Part shown: piece after piece, positions 1 to 12,373 of the stretch
Numbering within the stretch: the stretch's first letter is position 1
Layout: each line of letters begins with the position of its first letter
Origin: Homarus americanus
Lineage: Eukaryota; Arthropoda; Malacostraca; Decapoda; Nephropidae
Length of the DNA stretch: 64,000 nt
Assembly: GCF_018991925.1 (NCBI RefSeq)
Contig: NW_024738608.1
Coordinates: 1,728,187 to 1,792,186 of the forward strand
Direction of reading: 5' to 3'
Notes under the pieces: generated by a model
Database searches by the model: none
Told to the model about the DNA's origin: nothing
Seen by the model: the letters and a program-made list of their open reading frames with translations, nothing else
Made by a program: the position numbers and the translations under genes

Positions 1-2900
1 TCCACGGATATGGTATGGTCTCCCGTCTTTACTGCTATCCAACGTCACTTCCCTAGCTAACAAGTTCGACGAGCTGGCAACTACAGTCAGGTCAGCCGCT
101 GCGAGCGTCGTTGCCATATGTGAGGCTTGGCAAATTGTGCCTGAAACGTGTCATATTGAGGGATATCAACTCTTTCATCACCTTCGTTCACATAGACGCG
201 GAGGGGGCGTTGCCCTCTTCTGTCAAGATGACCTACGCCCGTCACGCCTGGATGTTCAAGTCCCAGCAGATGTGGAAGCATTATGGGTACGTGTCGTGCT
301 ACGGGCCCACCCGCGCAACACTGCTTCCATCATAATCTGTGTGGCATACCATCCGCCTCGATCACCCACCAGAGACACTCTTATCAATCATCTCATCACC
401 ACCTCAGACCACCTCAGAGTTAGGTACCCATGCGCCAAGTTAGTATTATGTGGGGATTTTAATGAAATTGACACCACCGATATCCAGGACCAGCTATCAC
501 TATCACAAGTTGTGACCTTCCCCACACACGGTCAGAATACCCTTGACCTTATCTTAACTGACTTAGCGGACCAGTACCAACCACCTCAACCAATGCCTCC
601 TATCGGGTGTAGCACACACTTATCAGTGCTCTGGTCCCCAGCTGCCACTCCCACTCAAGTACAGAGACCCTACATCAAGACCTACAGGCTGATTACTGAC
701 TCTGCAGTGCGCCTCTTCGGGCAGTGGATAGTTCACCATCCCTGGACTGAAGTACTTAGCGTGGATGACGTGGAAACCAAATGGATAAATTATACCAACA
801 CCACCACGGAAGCTCACCACCACTTCTTCCCCGAGAAGTCCGTCAGATCTCACCCAGCTGACTTGCCCTGGATCACACCTCGGATCAAAAGACTTATGCA
901 ACAGAGAGACAGAGCCTTTCATCTCAATGACCACATCCGCTACAGGTCCCTTCGCAACCGAGTCATCCGCGAAATACGCACTGCAAAGAAGTCCCACTAC
1001 CCAACCAAATTACAACACCTGAAGCAGACCAACATCAGTCAATGGTATGGTAAGCTTAAAGAACTCTGTGGACTAAACAATAAGACACACCCCCTCCCCT
1101 TCCTTAGCCATCTCACTAATGTTGACGCAGCTGAGCAAACAAATAACCATTTCGCTACTATATGCCAGACGCTCCCACGGCTTGACACAACCACTCTCCC
1201 TGCTTACCTACCAGCCCCCCTTCCCACTGACTTAGTAGAAGAATTTGACGTAGCAAAACGCCTGGACAAACTAAAATTAAAACGCTCTACCACCCCCATT
1301 GACTTACCAATGAAACTCTTCAAGGAGTTCTCCCCGGAGCTTGCTAAACCCCTATGCTCCATCATCAATGCTTCTCTCAGTCAAGCCAGATGCCCAGCTG
1401 ACTGGAAGACCTCTTATGTATCACCAGTGCCCAAGTCAACCAGCCCACAATCCTTAAATCAGCTACGACCTATTGCAATCACCCTAATACCCAGCCTAAT
1501 CTGTGAAAGTTTTGTGTTCGACTGGGCTTATGCTGATATTGCAGGAGTCGTAGACCCTCAGCAATTTAGCAACATGAAAACTTCCTCCACCACTCACTGT
1601 CTTGTCAGCTTTCTCGATTACATTATACCGCCATCTCGAGAAACGAAACGTCAGTAGCTGCTCTTCATTGATTTCACTAAAGCGTTCGACCTAGTCGACC
1701 ACAATATAATCATCAACAGCTTATTGACCTCGGGCTTCGAGAAGTCTTATACTATGGCTTACAGATCCCTCAGTGACCGACGCCAAGCTGTACGCTTCCG
1801 AGGCTGTCTCCACCTTTCAGTCACTCACCTGTGGCGTCCTCAAGGCAGTTCAAGATGGGACCACTCTGCTTCCTTATGCTCATCAATGATGCTCCAAGAG
1901 AAACCCCTGCTCGTTGAAATATGTCGACGATTCACCATTGGGATCAAAGGGCCACAATTTCTGCTCCCTAACTATACCGCCCTTCAGGATTTATTGAACA
2001 GTCTCCAAAACTGGGCCACCAACAACCATGTCACCATCAACCATACCAAGACCATGGTTATGCACATCAACCTCTCCTCCGACATTGTCCCACCTCCTTC
2101 CATTACTATAGGTCCGAACACACTCCAGGTTGTAGATTCCACGAAGCTCCTCGGCGTCACCATAGACAACACACTAAATTGGAAACCACACGTCAGTGAA
2201 GTTGTCAAATCGTCCAGTTTCCGTCTCCACCTTCTCCGCCGACTCAAGTCCCTCGGAGTTCCTGCACCCGAGCTCCTCAGTGTTTACACAACATTCATAC
2301 TTCCCAAGCTCACCTATGCCTCCCCTACCTGGTCTTCTTCCCTAAATGCCACACAACGTAAACACCTAGAAAAAGCGCAAAAGAGGGCATGCAAGATTAT
2401 TCTCTCCCCTTCCTACTCCACATATCAAGAAGAGCTCAACACACTGACCCTTTCGACTCTCACTGACCATCACCACGACCTCATCTGCAGATTTGGTAAG
2501 AAGCTTCTACACCATCCTCGACACCGGCTCCTGCTACCACCTGAGATCCCTAGCCCGAGAATTGCTGTTCGACACCACAACCGCATCCAGCCCATATGTG
2601 CACGAACTGATCGCTATAAGAACAGCCCAGTCCCAACCATTGTAAAAATTATCAATAACTTGTAATAAATCAGTGTATTCACTCCCAGTAAACACTGCTC
2701 CTTACACACTGTCACTATGTTGAAATGAACTGTAGTTTGAGCTTTTCCCCATCTAGTTATTATATGTCTTATTTGTGTCACTTATGTTACTTGTATATTA
2801 TTTGTAATTGCAACCCATTCCCCCAAATATGTAACTGTATATTTTCAGCCTTCTGGCTGCCAAGCTCTTTCAATAAACCGTAATTATTATTATTATTATT

Positions 2901-2904
<4 letters not shown>
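1..2904 (+). mobile_element. Decayed jockey/CR1-like non-LTR retrotransposon (LINE), 3' part
   Basis: The element enters the window already inside its endonuclease-reverse transcriptase ORF and runs to a 3' UTR that ends in an AATAAA-like signal (about 2872) and an ATT trinucleotide tail at about 2884-2901. A short simple-repeat tail of this kind is common in jockey/I/CR1-group LINEs. The 5' end lies outside the window. A CA microsatellite directly follows the tail. The coding part is broken, so this copy cannot move by itself. Assignment to the jockey/CR1 group rests on domain order and motif style only; the exact clade is not resolved. Confidence 0.85.
2..2665 (+). pseudogene. LINE endonuclease-reverse transcriptase, frameshifted
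   Basis: Frame 2 is open from the first base of the window to a TAG at 1655-1657. It begins with an APE-type endonuclease: an N-terminal SNVTSLANKFDEL stretch (about 38-76), an ICEAW segment matching the catalytic-glutamate region (about 116-130), LCGDFN at about 451-468, and CSTHLSVLW near 610-633 in the place of the usual S-D-H block. Reverse transcriptase follows, with LRPIAIT near 1462-1482 and LLFIDFTKAFDLVDH just after the stop. The catalytic YVDD is still readable near 1920-1931, but in another frame. The C-terminal RT and thumb region resumes at about 1975 and runs to a TAA at 2663. At least two indels and one stop separate these pieces, so it is a pseudogene. The protein would cleave target DNA and reverse-transcribe the element RNA. 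Confidence 0.85.

Positions 2905-2959
<55 letters not shown>
2905..2959. repeat. CA dinucleotide microsatellite
   Basis: A nearly pure CA run directly follows the LINE tail. LINEs often land in or seed such repeats, so the junction may mark the insertion site. Confidence 0.95.
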
Positions 2960-2963
<4 letters not shown>

Positions 2964-3054
2964 TACTATAGGTGAATAATAAAGGGGAAGAAAAATATTG
3001 TGGACAGCTTTTAGACGTTTGGAAGGTAAACAGCTAAAAACTTACACCATTTAT

Positions 3055-3232
3055 TCACAAACTCATTCATTCAATCTCACTCACTTGCTTATCCCCGTTC
3101 ATTCACTCACCCGTTCACTTGCTCACTCACTCACTCAGACGATCACTCACTCAATCGCTCACTCACTCACCCAATCGCTCACTCACTCACCCAATCACTC
3201 ACTCACTCAATAGCTCGCTCACTCACTCACTC
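3055..3232. repeat. CTCA tetranucleotide repeat, imperfect
   Basis: Interrupted CTCA/TCAC units alternate with CAAT and CGCT variants. The 71-aa open frame across it is just the repeat read as His-Ser-Leu-Thr and is not a gene. Confidence 0.9.
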
Positions 3233-4985
3233 CAACCCAAGTGAATCATTTTCGAGTTGGTCTTTGGCCACAGTGGAGTCAGGTGCTACTGTCGTCACTC
3301 ATTGTGTATAGACAAGTTAAGGTAGAGACATGTCCTTATTACTCCGACAAGGTCACGTGAGTAGGTGGTCACTGCCGAGTGTATTACCTGTCCATATGAG
3401 TGTTTATCTAAGTACGTATATATGTTGGCAGCAGAACTTGAGACCTGAAAAATATACACTTCATATTTAAATTACGTATTCGCCGCGACGACCTCTGGGG
3501 CTGCTGTATATTTAGGGTCAGAAGGTAAAAGTCACAGTTTGGGGAAGAGACTACCTGGCGTCAGTCTACACCTCAACACCATCAATTGACGACACATTGG
3601 ACCCCAGGACCATGGAGTTATCACCCAATAGCAGTGACCACTAGTCCACCATGAAAGAGGTCCCATAGGCCTGAGTGTCCGTTAGGGCGGATACGAAGCT
3701 CTAAATACTAAATCTTCGGTATTTAAGGAAGTAATGTGACCGGCACTGCACTTGACCGATTTTCACTTTAAATTATAAAGTTATGTACCCATTTATTGTT
3801 TGGTGGACTGGAAGTGCCCCGAGCGCAAACGAAAGACACTTAGGACACTACAGTAGATGAGTGCCGTGTCCACTCAGCCACCCTTTCTAGGTAGACTATA
3901 ATGTTTATGAAATTATACAAGCGTTTGTTACGTTGTTTACATCTTGGTGTTGATGGACCATGAGGATTGTAAACACTGATGTTAGTTCTGTTCACCGAAA
4001 CTTAACGCTGAGAAATAACATCTACGAAACACTGTGCAGCTTTATTTGTGGTATATTCCAAACATGTTATGGCGTGACGTCATCTGTTCATTGGAGTGAA
4101 TTTTTAGTTCAACTTTATACATCACTCACGTACTGACGGAGAAAAGTGTATTTGGACACGAATGCAGCATAACAAGAACTCGTTCCGTGTATTAATATGG
4201 ACGCCATACCGGTTTTACATTGGGAAAAAAATATCAAAACTGGATTAATTCATCGTCCTGTGTTAGCTTGAGGTAAAGTCATGGTGTGCAATACAGTAGG
4301 ATCATTGCAGGCGCTCATCACTGTCATTTAAATATAGACTCACTAGATGGCAGCATTGATTACCCTGACCAGCTGATCAACACTACCTTCGCACGCTTTT
4401 TCTGTCGTATGTTTATATATATTTTTTTTAATTATGGCATTTGTACAGTTTGTGTTTGTTGTTTAGAATTTTATAAAATATTTACCAACGTGTGCGTGAG
4501 AAGTCGTGCGTTCATAGCGTTTTTTTTCCGAATTCCCTGAAAGCAACGTATGTCTTCCGCATTTTCTTTAAAACGTTACTTCTGTATTGACTTTATTTAC
4601 AATGTAATAAAATAAGTTTATCCTCGAACTTAAGAAAGTGATTGTATTTATTGATCTAGTAATTGTATAAAGTGATCTGGTTATTGCATTAATCTACCAG
4701 TGATTCAGTGATTGCATTAACTGACTGGTGAATGGTACTAATTTATGCCAGCTTGTATTTCCTTGACTTGGTACTTGTATGAGGTTATATAGTTATTGCA
4801 TAATGTGATTGTATATTTTCAAACGCCATTGTGGTGACTACTTGGTGTGCTGTTGTTGTAGTGGTGACTGTAGAAAGTAGAGGTTAAAGATGACCCTCAA
4901 CATTTTCTACAACTCATTCCCTCTATGATGCCACACAGATAAAGTATCGGTACTAACTGTGGGTACTAAGTTAACATTATTAACA
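3233..4985. other. Stretch without recognised gene
   Basis: No open frame with protein-like composition and no transposon motif could be recognised on either strand. The short ORF near 4286-4540 has no recognisable domain and T-rich codons. This could be intergenic or part of an upstream intron of the MOXD1-like gene. I looked here for the missing first half of the DOMON domain and did not find it. Confidence 0.5.
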
Positions 4986-4989
4986 CCTT

Positions 4990-6345
4990 TTATGATGGTA
5001 GGTGTGGTTTATGTTAGTAGATGGGGTTAATGTTAGTAGGTGTGGTTAATGTTTATAATGGTAGATGGGGTTAATGTTTGTTAGTAGACGGGGTAAATGT
5101 TTATGTTGGTAGACGGTTGATGTTTATGTTGGTAGGTGGGGTTAATGTTTATACTGGTAGATGGGGTTAATGTTTATGTTGGTAGACGGGGTTAATGTTT
5201 ATGCTGGTAGACGGGTTTAATGTTTGCTGGTAGATTAAATAAATGGTTATATCAGTAGATAGGGTTGTTAATGTTTATGTTGGTAGACGGGCATGTTTGT
5301 TAGATGGGTTAATGTTTATGCTGGTGACGGGGTTAATGTTTGTGCTGGCAGATTTAAGCACGTTTATGCTGGTAGGTGGGTCTGCTGTTATGTTGGTAGA
5401 CGGGTTAATGTTTATGCTGGTAGACGGGCACGTTTATGCTGGTAGACGGGGTTACGTTTTTATACTGGTAGATGGGGTTAACGTTTATGTTGGTAGACGG
5501 GGTTAATGTTTGGTGCTGGTAGATTTGCCATCGTTTATGTTGGCAGAGACGGGGTTACTGTTATGCTGGTAGACGGGGCACGTTTATGCTGGTAGGTGGG
5601 GTTACACGTTTATACCGGCAGATAGGGTTAATGTTTGTTGGTAGACGGGGTTAATGCTTGCGCTGGCAGACGGGTTACGTTTATGCGGCAGACGGAAGTT
5701 AATGTTTATACTCGGTAGATGGGTTAACGTTGCGCAGATTTAAGTTACGTTTGGCGCTGGTAGACGGGTTACGTTTATGCTGGTAGACGGGGTTACGTTT
5801 ATACCGGTAGATGGGGTTAATAAAGCCAGCTGGTAGACGGCTAATGTTTATGCCGGTAGACGGGTTAATGTTTATGCTGGCAGACGGCCATTGCTTATGT
5901 TGGTAGGTGGGGTCTTATGTTTGTTACAGATGGGGTTAATGTTTATGTTGGTAGACGGTTAATGTTTATGCTGGTAGGTGGGGTTAATGTTAGTAGGTGT
6001 GGTTAATGTTTATGCTGGTAGACGGGGTTAATGTTTATGCTGGTAGGTGGGGTTAATGTTTGTTAGTAGTTGGGGTTAATGTTTATGTTCGTAGACGGGG
6101 TTAATTTTTTTGCTGGTAGGTCGGGTTAATAATTATGTTAGTAGATGGGGTTAATGTTTATGCTGGTAGGTGGGGTTAATGTTTATACCGGTAGATGGGG
6201 TTAATGTTAGTAGATGGGATTAATGTTCGTAGACGGGGTTAATGTTTATGTTCGTAGACGGGGTTAATTTTTATGCTCGTAGGTGGGGTTAATGTTTTTG
6301 CTCGTAGATGGGGTTAATGTTTATACTGGGGTTAATGTTTATGTC
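4990..6345. repeat. 25-bp minisatellite, about 1.35 kb
   Basis: The basic unit is close to GGGGTTAATGTTTATG followed by TTGGTAGAC, about 25 bp, repeated roughly fifty times with drift (GCTGGTAGACGG, GTAGGTGG, TTAGTAGATGG variants). Units are more uniform at the edges and more scrambled between about 5300 and 5900. The 87-aa ORF inside it is a by-product of the repeat. Confidence 0.93.
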
Positions 6346-6469
6346 TTTAGATTGAGGTCATTGATGGCTAGATCGACTGGGAGTGTTCGAGTCTTTCTTT
6401 CCTGTCTTGAATAATTTATTTTACTTGTCAATATCTGGTGTTCAAATTCGCCATGCCACTTTTTTTGTA

Positions 6470-6562
6470 ACTTGTGTCTGCTGTCTGTATGTATGTTTGT
6501 ATGTTTGTATGCATGTACTGTATGTATGTGTGTATGCGTGTGTGTGTTTGTGTGTGATCAGA
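6470..6562. repeat. TGTA/TGTG-rich simple repeat
   Basis: Imperfect TGTATGTT and TGTGTG runs. It is followed to about 7080 by a T-rich region with no recognised gene. Confidence 0.75.
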
Positions 6563-7082
6563 TATTTATGTTAATTGTTTTTCCTTGTTTGGAGTGTCGA
6601 CTTACGTTCACTCAGGCAGGGGAGTTTTGCATGCAGGTATAGTTAAGAGATCAAGTGGTGTTTGCAGGCGAGTTTTTATACAGTTAGAAAGTGTTCGATG
6701 TGTAGTGTGTTTGTATACTTGTGTTGAGGTGCTTGGCACCGACACTATAAACTGTTTTTTTAGACTTCGATCAATCTTGTGTTTTGTTTTTGTTTTGTTG
6801 TTTCAGTATAAACAAAAAAACAAAAAAATCTACTGGACTCGATGTTTTTTTTTCTTTTTTTTTGCCCAAACACCATTTTTATTCATACTTGCCTTTTATT
6901 TTCTGTATTTTCCTCGATTTTTCATTTCTTTCCTCTTTTTTTTTCTTCCCATATATCAGTACAAGTATTTCCCCACAGATTTTAACCCTACTTTTGGTCT
7001 GGGTTTTTTTGTTAACGTGTACCTTGATTTGTCACTCACTCTTATATTGACAATTATTGAGTGTTTAGTGGTTGAGCTTTGT

Positions 7083-7345
7083 GACACGCCGGGGTGAGTG
7101 TGTGAGGTAAGGGTGTAGGGTAGGGGTGTGGAGTGATAGGTGAGGGTGTTGGGTATTGGGTGAGGGTGGAGGTGTTGAATGAGTGTGTAGGGTAAAGGTG
7201 TGGAGTGAAGGGTGGTGGATAAGGCTGTGTGGAGATGGGGTGTTGGATGGAGGTGTGGAGTGATAGGTTATAGGGTGTAGGTATGTGGAGTAAGGGTATA
7301 GATCTGTAGGGTATGGTTGGCCGGGTGAGGATACAGGGTGAATAG
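7083..7345. repeat. G-rich degenerate minisatellite (GGGTGTGGAGTGA-like)
   Basis: Irregular units of GGTGTGGAGTGA, AGGGTGTAGG and GGTGTTGGGT recur over about 260 bp with G strongly favoured on the + strand. The 108-aa minus-strand ORF here is a low-complexity artefact. Confidence 0.75.
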
Positions 7346-7654
7346 AAAGCTTCCTTCACAATCATATTTATTTCATTCATTCTGCATCATTCATTCCCCC
7401 CGCGTGGATCAAGTCGTCTCATTCTCCGCCGGTTCATTCATGCTGCAAGTCTCAGATCAGGTAATAACAGGTTAGATCGAGGCGGATCATATCGGGTGTG
7501 GACGGGTTAATTAGACTGGACTCTTAAACAGGTAATGAGCTAAAACTGTTGATTGGGGAGATATGTGTGACTGTATGGGCTAAGACAGTTGACTGGTTGA
7601 GGGGTGAGACAGTTGACTGGTTGACTTAAACATTCCAAGTTCCAATACTCGTTC

Positions 7655-7760
7655 AATCAATAGACAGACAGACAAAGACACACAGACAAAGGCACACAGA
7701 TAGATAGAAAGATGGATAGATAGATAGACAGATAGATAGATAGATAGATAGATAGATAGT
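7655..7760. repeat. GATA/GACA tetranucleotide microsatellite
   Basis: GACA-rich units grade into a purer GATA run at about 7718-7758. Confidence 0.93.
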
Positions 7761-8009
7761 AATACCACCATACAAATTCACATCACAAACCGAGAAAAAA
7801 TATCAACTTTTACCGAACAACAAATAAAACTCCTCACTTGCTTCCCCAACGTCAGGTACAACGCCCAGGAATCCCACGACCACGAATTTGTATGCTGCCA
7901 GGACTCACTGTCGGTGTACCTATGACGAGGAGGAGGAGGGGGTATTGTGTCTTTAAAACGTGTCTATGTATCATTACGTCGGGTTGACAGGGTAAAGTGT
8001 GGAGGTGTA

Positions 8010-8172
8010 AGGTGGTGATGTGGGTGTCGGGGATGGGTGTGGTGATGTGGGTGTCGGGGATGGGTGTGGTGATGTGGGTGTCGGGGATGGGTGTGGTGAT
8101 GTGGGTGTCGGGGATGGGTGTGGTGATGTGGGTGTCGGGGATGGGTGTGGTGATGTGGGTGTTTGTTGGGGT
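8010..8172. repeat. 27-bp minisatellite, about six near-identical copies
   Basis: The unit GTGATGTGGGTGTCGGGG plus ATGGGTGTG is 27 bp, a multiple of three, so it keeps one frame open on each strand: a VMWVSGMGV repeat on + and a HITTPIPDT repeat on the minus strand. Copies look almost identical, suggesting recent expansion. No flanking domain suggests a real gene. Confidence 0.93.
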
Positions 8173-8305
8173 GTTGTGGTATAGGTGTTGGTTTGGGTGG
8201 AAGGGATGAATGGGTGAATTAGTGAGGGTGTAGGGCGTGGCAGAGATCGCGTGTAGTAGCTCAGGGTCGTGAGAGACGTGGTTAGTCAGGTGTAAGGTTC
8301 CTATA

Positions 8306-10595
8306 ATGCTCCACCACACTCTCTCCCCATCTCCACCACACGCTCCCTACCCATCTCCACCACACACTCCCTCCTCCACCACACGCTCCCTCCTCCACCA
8401 CACGCTCCCTCCTCCACCACACGCTCCCTACCCATCTCCACCACACACTCACTCCTCCACCACACGCTCCCTCTCCACCACCACACATTCCCTTCCCACC
8501 TCCACCACACATAGCCTCCAACACCCACCCTCTAACACACGCTCCTCCTCCACTGCACACACTCCTTCCCCACCTCCACCACACACCTTCACCCACACCT
8601 CCACCACACACCTCCTTCCCCACCCTCCACCACACACTCCTTCACACACCTTCCCCACCTCCACCACACACCTCCTTCCTCCACCACCACACCTCCACAC
8701 ACACCCCTTCCCCACCTCCACCACACACCTCCTCCTCCCACCACCTCCACCACACCCTCACTTCCACCACACACCCCCCACCTCCACACACACCCTCCCC
8801 ACCTCCACCACACACTCCTTCCCCACCTCACACACCCCCACCTCCACCACACACCCCTTCCCCACCTCCACCACACACCCTTCCCCACCCCCACCACACA
8901 CCTTCCCCACCCCACCACACACCCCCACCACACCCACCACACACACTCCTTCCCCACCCCACCACACACCCTTCCCCACCTCCACCACACACACACTCAC
9001 CACTCCCTCCACCACACGCCCTCTCCACCACCACACATTTCCTTCCCACCTCAACACCCCTCTAACACACACGCCTCCACTGCACACCTTCCCACCCACC
9101 ACACACTCCCCCCACCTCCACCACACATCCTTCCCCACCTCCTTCCCCACCTCACCACCATCCCCACACCACCACCATTCCCCCTTTCTCCCACCACACA
9201 CCTCCTTCCCACCCACCACCACACACCTCCTTCCCCCCTCCACCCCTCCCCCCCACCCTTCCTTCCCACCTCCACCACACACCCCTCCCCACCTCCACCA
9301 CACACCTTCCCCCACCTCCACCACACACCTCTCCCACCCCACCCACACCTTCCCCACCTCCACACACACCTTCCCCACCTCCACCACACACTCCCTCCAC
9401 CTCCACCACCACCCTTCCACACACCTCCTCCACCACACACCTCCACCACACACTCCTTCCCACCTCCACACACACACCCACACTCCACACCTCCACCACA
9501 CACACTCCTCCTCCACCACACACACCTCCACCACACACCTCCCCACCTCCACCACACTCCTTCACCTCCACCACACACTCCTTCCCCACCTCCACCACAC
9601 ACACCCTCCACCTCCACCACACACTCCTTCACCTCCTCCACCACACACCTGACCCTCCACCACACACTCCTTCCACACCTCCACCACACACTCCATCACA
9701 CCTCCACACACACACTCCTTCTCCAACCACACACCTCCACCTCCACCACACACTCCTTCCCCTCCACCACACACTCCCTTCCCACCTCCACCACACACTC
9801 CTTCCCTCCACCACACACCTCCTTCCCCACCTCCTCCACCACACACCCTCCCACCTCCACCACACACCCTCCACACCTCCACCACACACTCCCCACACAC
9901 CTCCCCACCACACACACCCTCCCCACCTCCACCACACACCTCCCCACCTCCACCACACTCCTCCACCTCCACCACATCCTTCCCCACCTCCACCACACAC
10001 TCCTTCCCCACCTCCACCACACACCACCTCCACCACCTCCTTTCCCCACACCACACACCACCCCACACTCCTTCCCCCTCCACCACACACCCTTCCCCAC
10101 CTCCACACACACCCTTCCCCACCTCCACCACACACCTCCTTCCACCACACACCTTCCCCACCTCCACCACACACCCTCTTCCCCACCTCCACCACACACC
10201 TTCCCCCACACTCCACCACACTCCTTCCCCACCTCCACCACACACTCCTCCCCACACCTCACCACACACTCCTTCCCCACACACACACCTTCCCCCACCC
10301 ACCACACACCCCCTCACCTCCACCACACACACTCCCTTCCCCCCTCCTCACCTCCACACACCTTCCCCCACCTCCACCACACACACCTCCACCACACACC
10401 CTTCCCCACCTCCACCACACACCCTTCCCCCTCCACCACACACTCCCCTCCACCTCCACCACACTCCTTCCCCTCCTCTGCACCACACACTCCTTCACTT
10501 CCCACCACACACTTCCCCACCTCCACCACACTCCTTCCCCACCTCCAGCACACACTCCTTCCCCACCTCCACCACACACTCCTTCCCCACCACCA
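8306..10595. repeat. 2.3-kb cytosine-rich minisatellite, nearly G-free on the + strand
   Basis: Tandem units of about 24 bp close to CACCTCCACCACACACTCCT plus TCCC fill this interval. They vary by dropping or adding CACA, CTCC or CCCA blocks. The + strand is almost devoid of G, so open frames run for hundreds of codons on both strands (448 codons on +; up to 265 on minus). Their low-complexity His/Pro/Thr/Ser or Gly/Val/Trp content shows they are not genes. Confidence 0.95.
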
Positions 10596-12223
10596 CTCTA
10601 TAACAAACAACTCATCACTCCCGGTATTATTATTACTGGTATTGTGTACAAGATGAGCAGCAACATTGTTCACTTCAGCGGTCGAGTGTAAAACATTAAT
10701 GATTCAAGCTGAGGCAAGACAGGCGTATGTTTTTTCGTCTGTTTTCTGGATAATTATGAAACAAATCAGTGTTTACAAGGCTTTTAGAGGAGATTCGAAT
10801 CCTAGACTTCTGGACATTAAACCCAGTAAGGTAACCACATCGCCATAGTACCCGTCAACACCTCTTCCCCGCAGTTTCATCTAGTCTCTCCACAAACAAT
10901 AACTTAAGCTAACCAAGGAGTAGAACAATATCCGCTTTGGTTCTCAGTGTTGGTCCTCCTGTGCAGCCTCCAGTAGAACGCTTGTTAACGCTGCTGCTCC
11001 CACACTTCTCCTGCCCCACAAGGTGATTGCTACCCATTCCCCCATACACCCGTCCTTCAGCCATTACCCATGACAGGTTCACACGGCCTTGTCTCACCCC
11101 CGTCACTGATCTTCACACTCTATGGTTCTCCCTCCTCACCCCCTCACCCTGGCAGTCTCTCTCCTTACTTGCCCTACCTTCCCCGACTCCTCATGCCCTC
11201 CCTCATCCCACCACCCTCATTCCTCACCCTTCACCCCGCCAATCATATTCCTTATCCCTCACTCCTCACCTGGCCTCCCTCTCCTCCCTTGGCCTCATAG
11301 AATATACACATGCTGACCTCACATACAGGCTGACCTCGGGACAAGTGGTTTTACCTCGCCGTGACTCATGAATGATAAACTATCATCACGAGGTAAACAG
11401 TGATCAGTTCCCTGAGTTTGGTTCACATCCTGCATGACGATAGTGACTAACGTTGGTGAGGGCGTCCTGACACTTAGTAACCATGAAGGCTGGTCACACA
11501 CACACACACACACACACATTCTTAACCAGTAGAGTCTTAGAAGTACATGATAAAGAACTTGTAATGAAAGACTGAGCACAACTATCTTCATCCACTGGTT
11601 AAATTATTTTATCTCGGGAATGTTAGGAATGAATAAAATTACCTTCATTCACCTGTCTCCTCTGAACAGATTTATCTCTCGTTCACACTTTATTTTCAGC
11701 ACCATAAATAACGTCAATTATCGGGTTTTTTTAAGTTACACAATTAGAGGATAAATGATTCGGCACAGCCAGACAGTCGTCACGGCACCGCCTCTTTGTT
11801 GTTCACTATTGTGTAGTGACGTCACGGGTGTCTGAGGCAGCGGGGATAAAAATTTCCTGCAATTACAATATTTTTAACAGAACCATTGAAAAAAAATAGT
11901 AATTTTAGAGACTAGAAAAACGTAATTTTGTATCAAGATAAAAAATAATGTATGCTTAACGGGATGTAAATGAAAATCATTTTGTTAGGTTTTCTTCAGT
12001 GTTTATGGCAATTTATATTGGTTTTAACTCCTTTCCTTATTATTATTATTATTATCTTATATTGAATTATCAAGTTTTGTATAATTTAGAAATACACTTT
12101 GGCATGAATTTGAATGAAAAAGTTAAGATTTGTTATAAAGAAATGTAAAAATATAAAATGGATACAGGTGATTATTGGCTCCAAAATAATATTCATCAAC
12201 CACACCACCTCCCCATTTTTCAG
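10596..12223. other. Non-coding stretch before the first visible MOXD1-like exon
   Basis: No gene was recognised. It holds a pyrimidine-rich tract (about 11080-11290) and a CA microsatellite (11494-11518), with an AT-rich stretch at 11830-12180. The last bases, CCCCATTTTTCAG, form the splice acceptor of the exon at 12224, so at least the 3' part of this stretch is intron. Confidence 0.6.
10790..10850 (-). other. Possible tRNA-derived SINE head
   Basis: On the minus strand GGATTCGAATC (10792-10802) fits a Pol III B box. Upstream of it is GATGTGGTTACC, which loosely resembles an A box. The ends do not pair into an acceptor stem, so it is not a working tRNA. A second B-box-like GGATTCGAACC on the + strand lies at 12851-12861. 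Both could be SINE remnants or chance. Confidence 0.25.
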
Positions 12224-12373
12224 GACCGTTACGCCTTCGCTCTGTTGACGCCATCTATTGACGAATCTCAGGACTACTTGCTGCTGGGGGGCTACGAGAA
12301 CGACTCCCACACCGTCATGAGGTTCTCCCGCCCCTGGATTACCTGTGACACCCACCACGACTTCCAGCTCTCG
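12224..12373 (+). CDS. MOXD1-like: MOXD1-like exon A (DOMON, internal)
   Basis: 150 nt, phase 0 at both ends, residues 1-50 of the visible product. The acceptor is CCCCATTTTTCAG and the donor GTCAGT, slightly off consensus. It carries ESQDYLLLGGYENDSHTVM and FSRPWITCD, which align with the middle of the MOXD1 DOMON domain. The frame stays open upstream to an ATG at 12158, but the preceding residues lack a signal peptide or DOMON match and a good acceptor lies between, so 12224 is taken as the exon edge. Confidence 0.9.

Noticed and set aside
7054..8319. Minus-strand ORFs of 108 and 155 aa
   Set aside because: Both lie on G-rich minisatellites and show Thr/Pro/His repeats without domain content.
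8306..9652. 448-codon ORF on + and several 100-265 codon ORFs on minus
   Set aside because: All lie inside the G-poor minisatellite and translate to low-complexity His/Pro/Thr or Gly/Val/Trp repeats. Absence of G on one strand removes most stop codons.
12158..12223. ATG at 12158 as the translation start of the MOXD1-like gene
   Set aside because: The 22 residues before 12224 show no signal peptide or DOMON similarity, and a good polypyrimidine-CAG acceptor lies directly before the conserved part.
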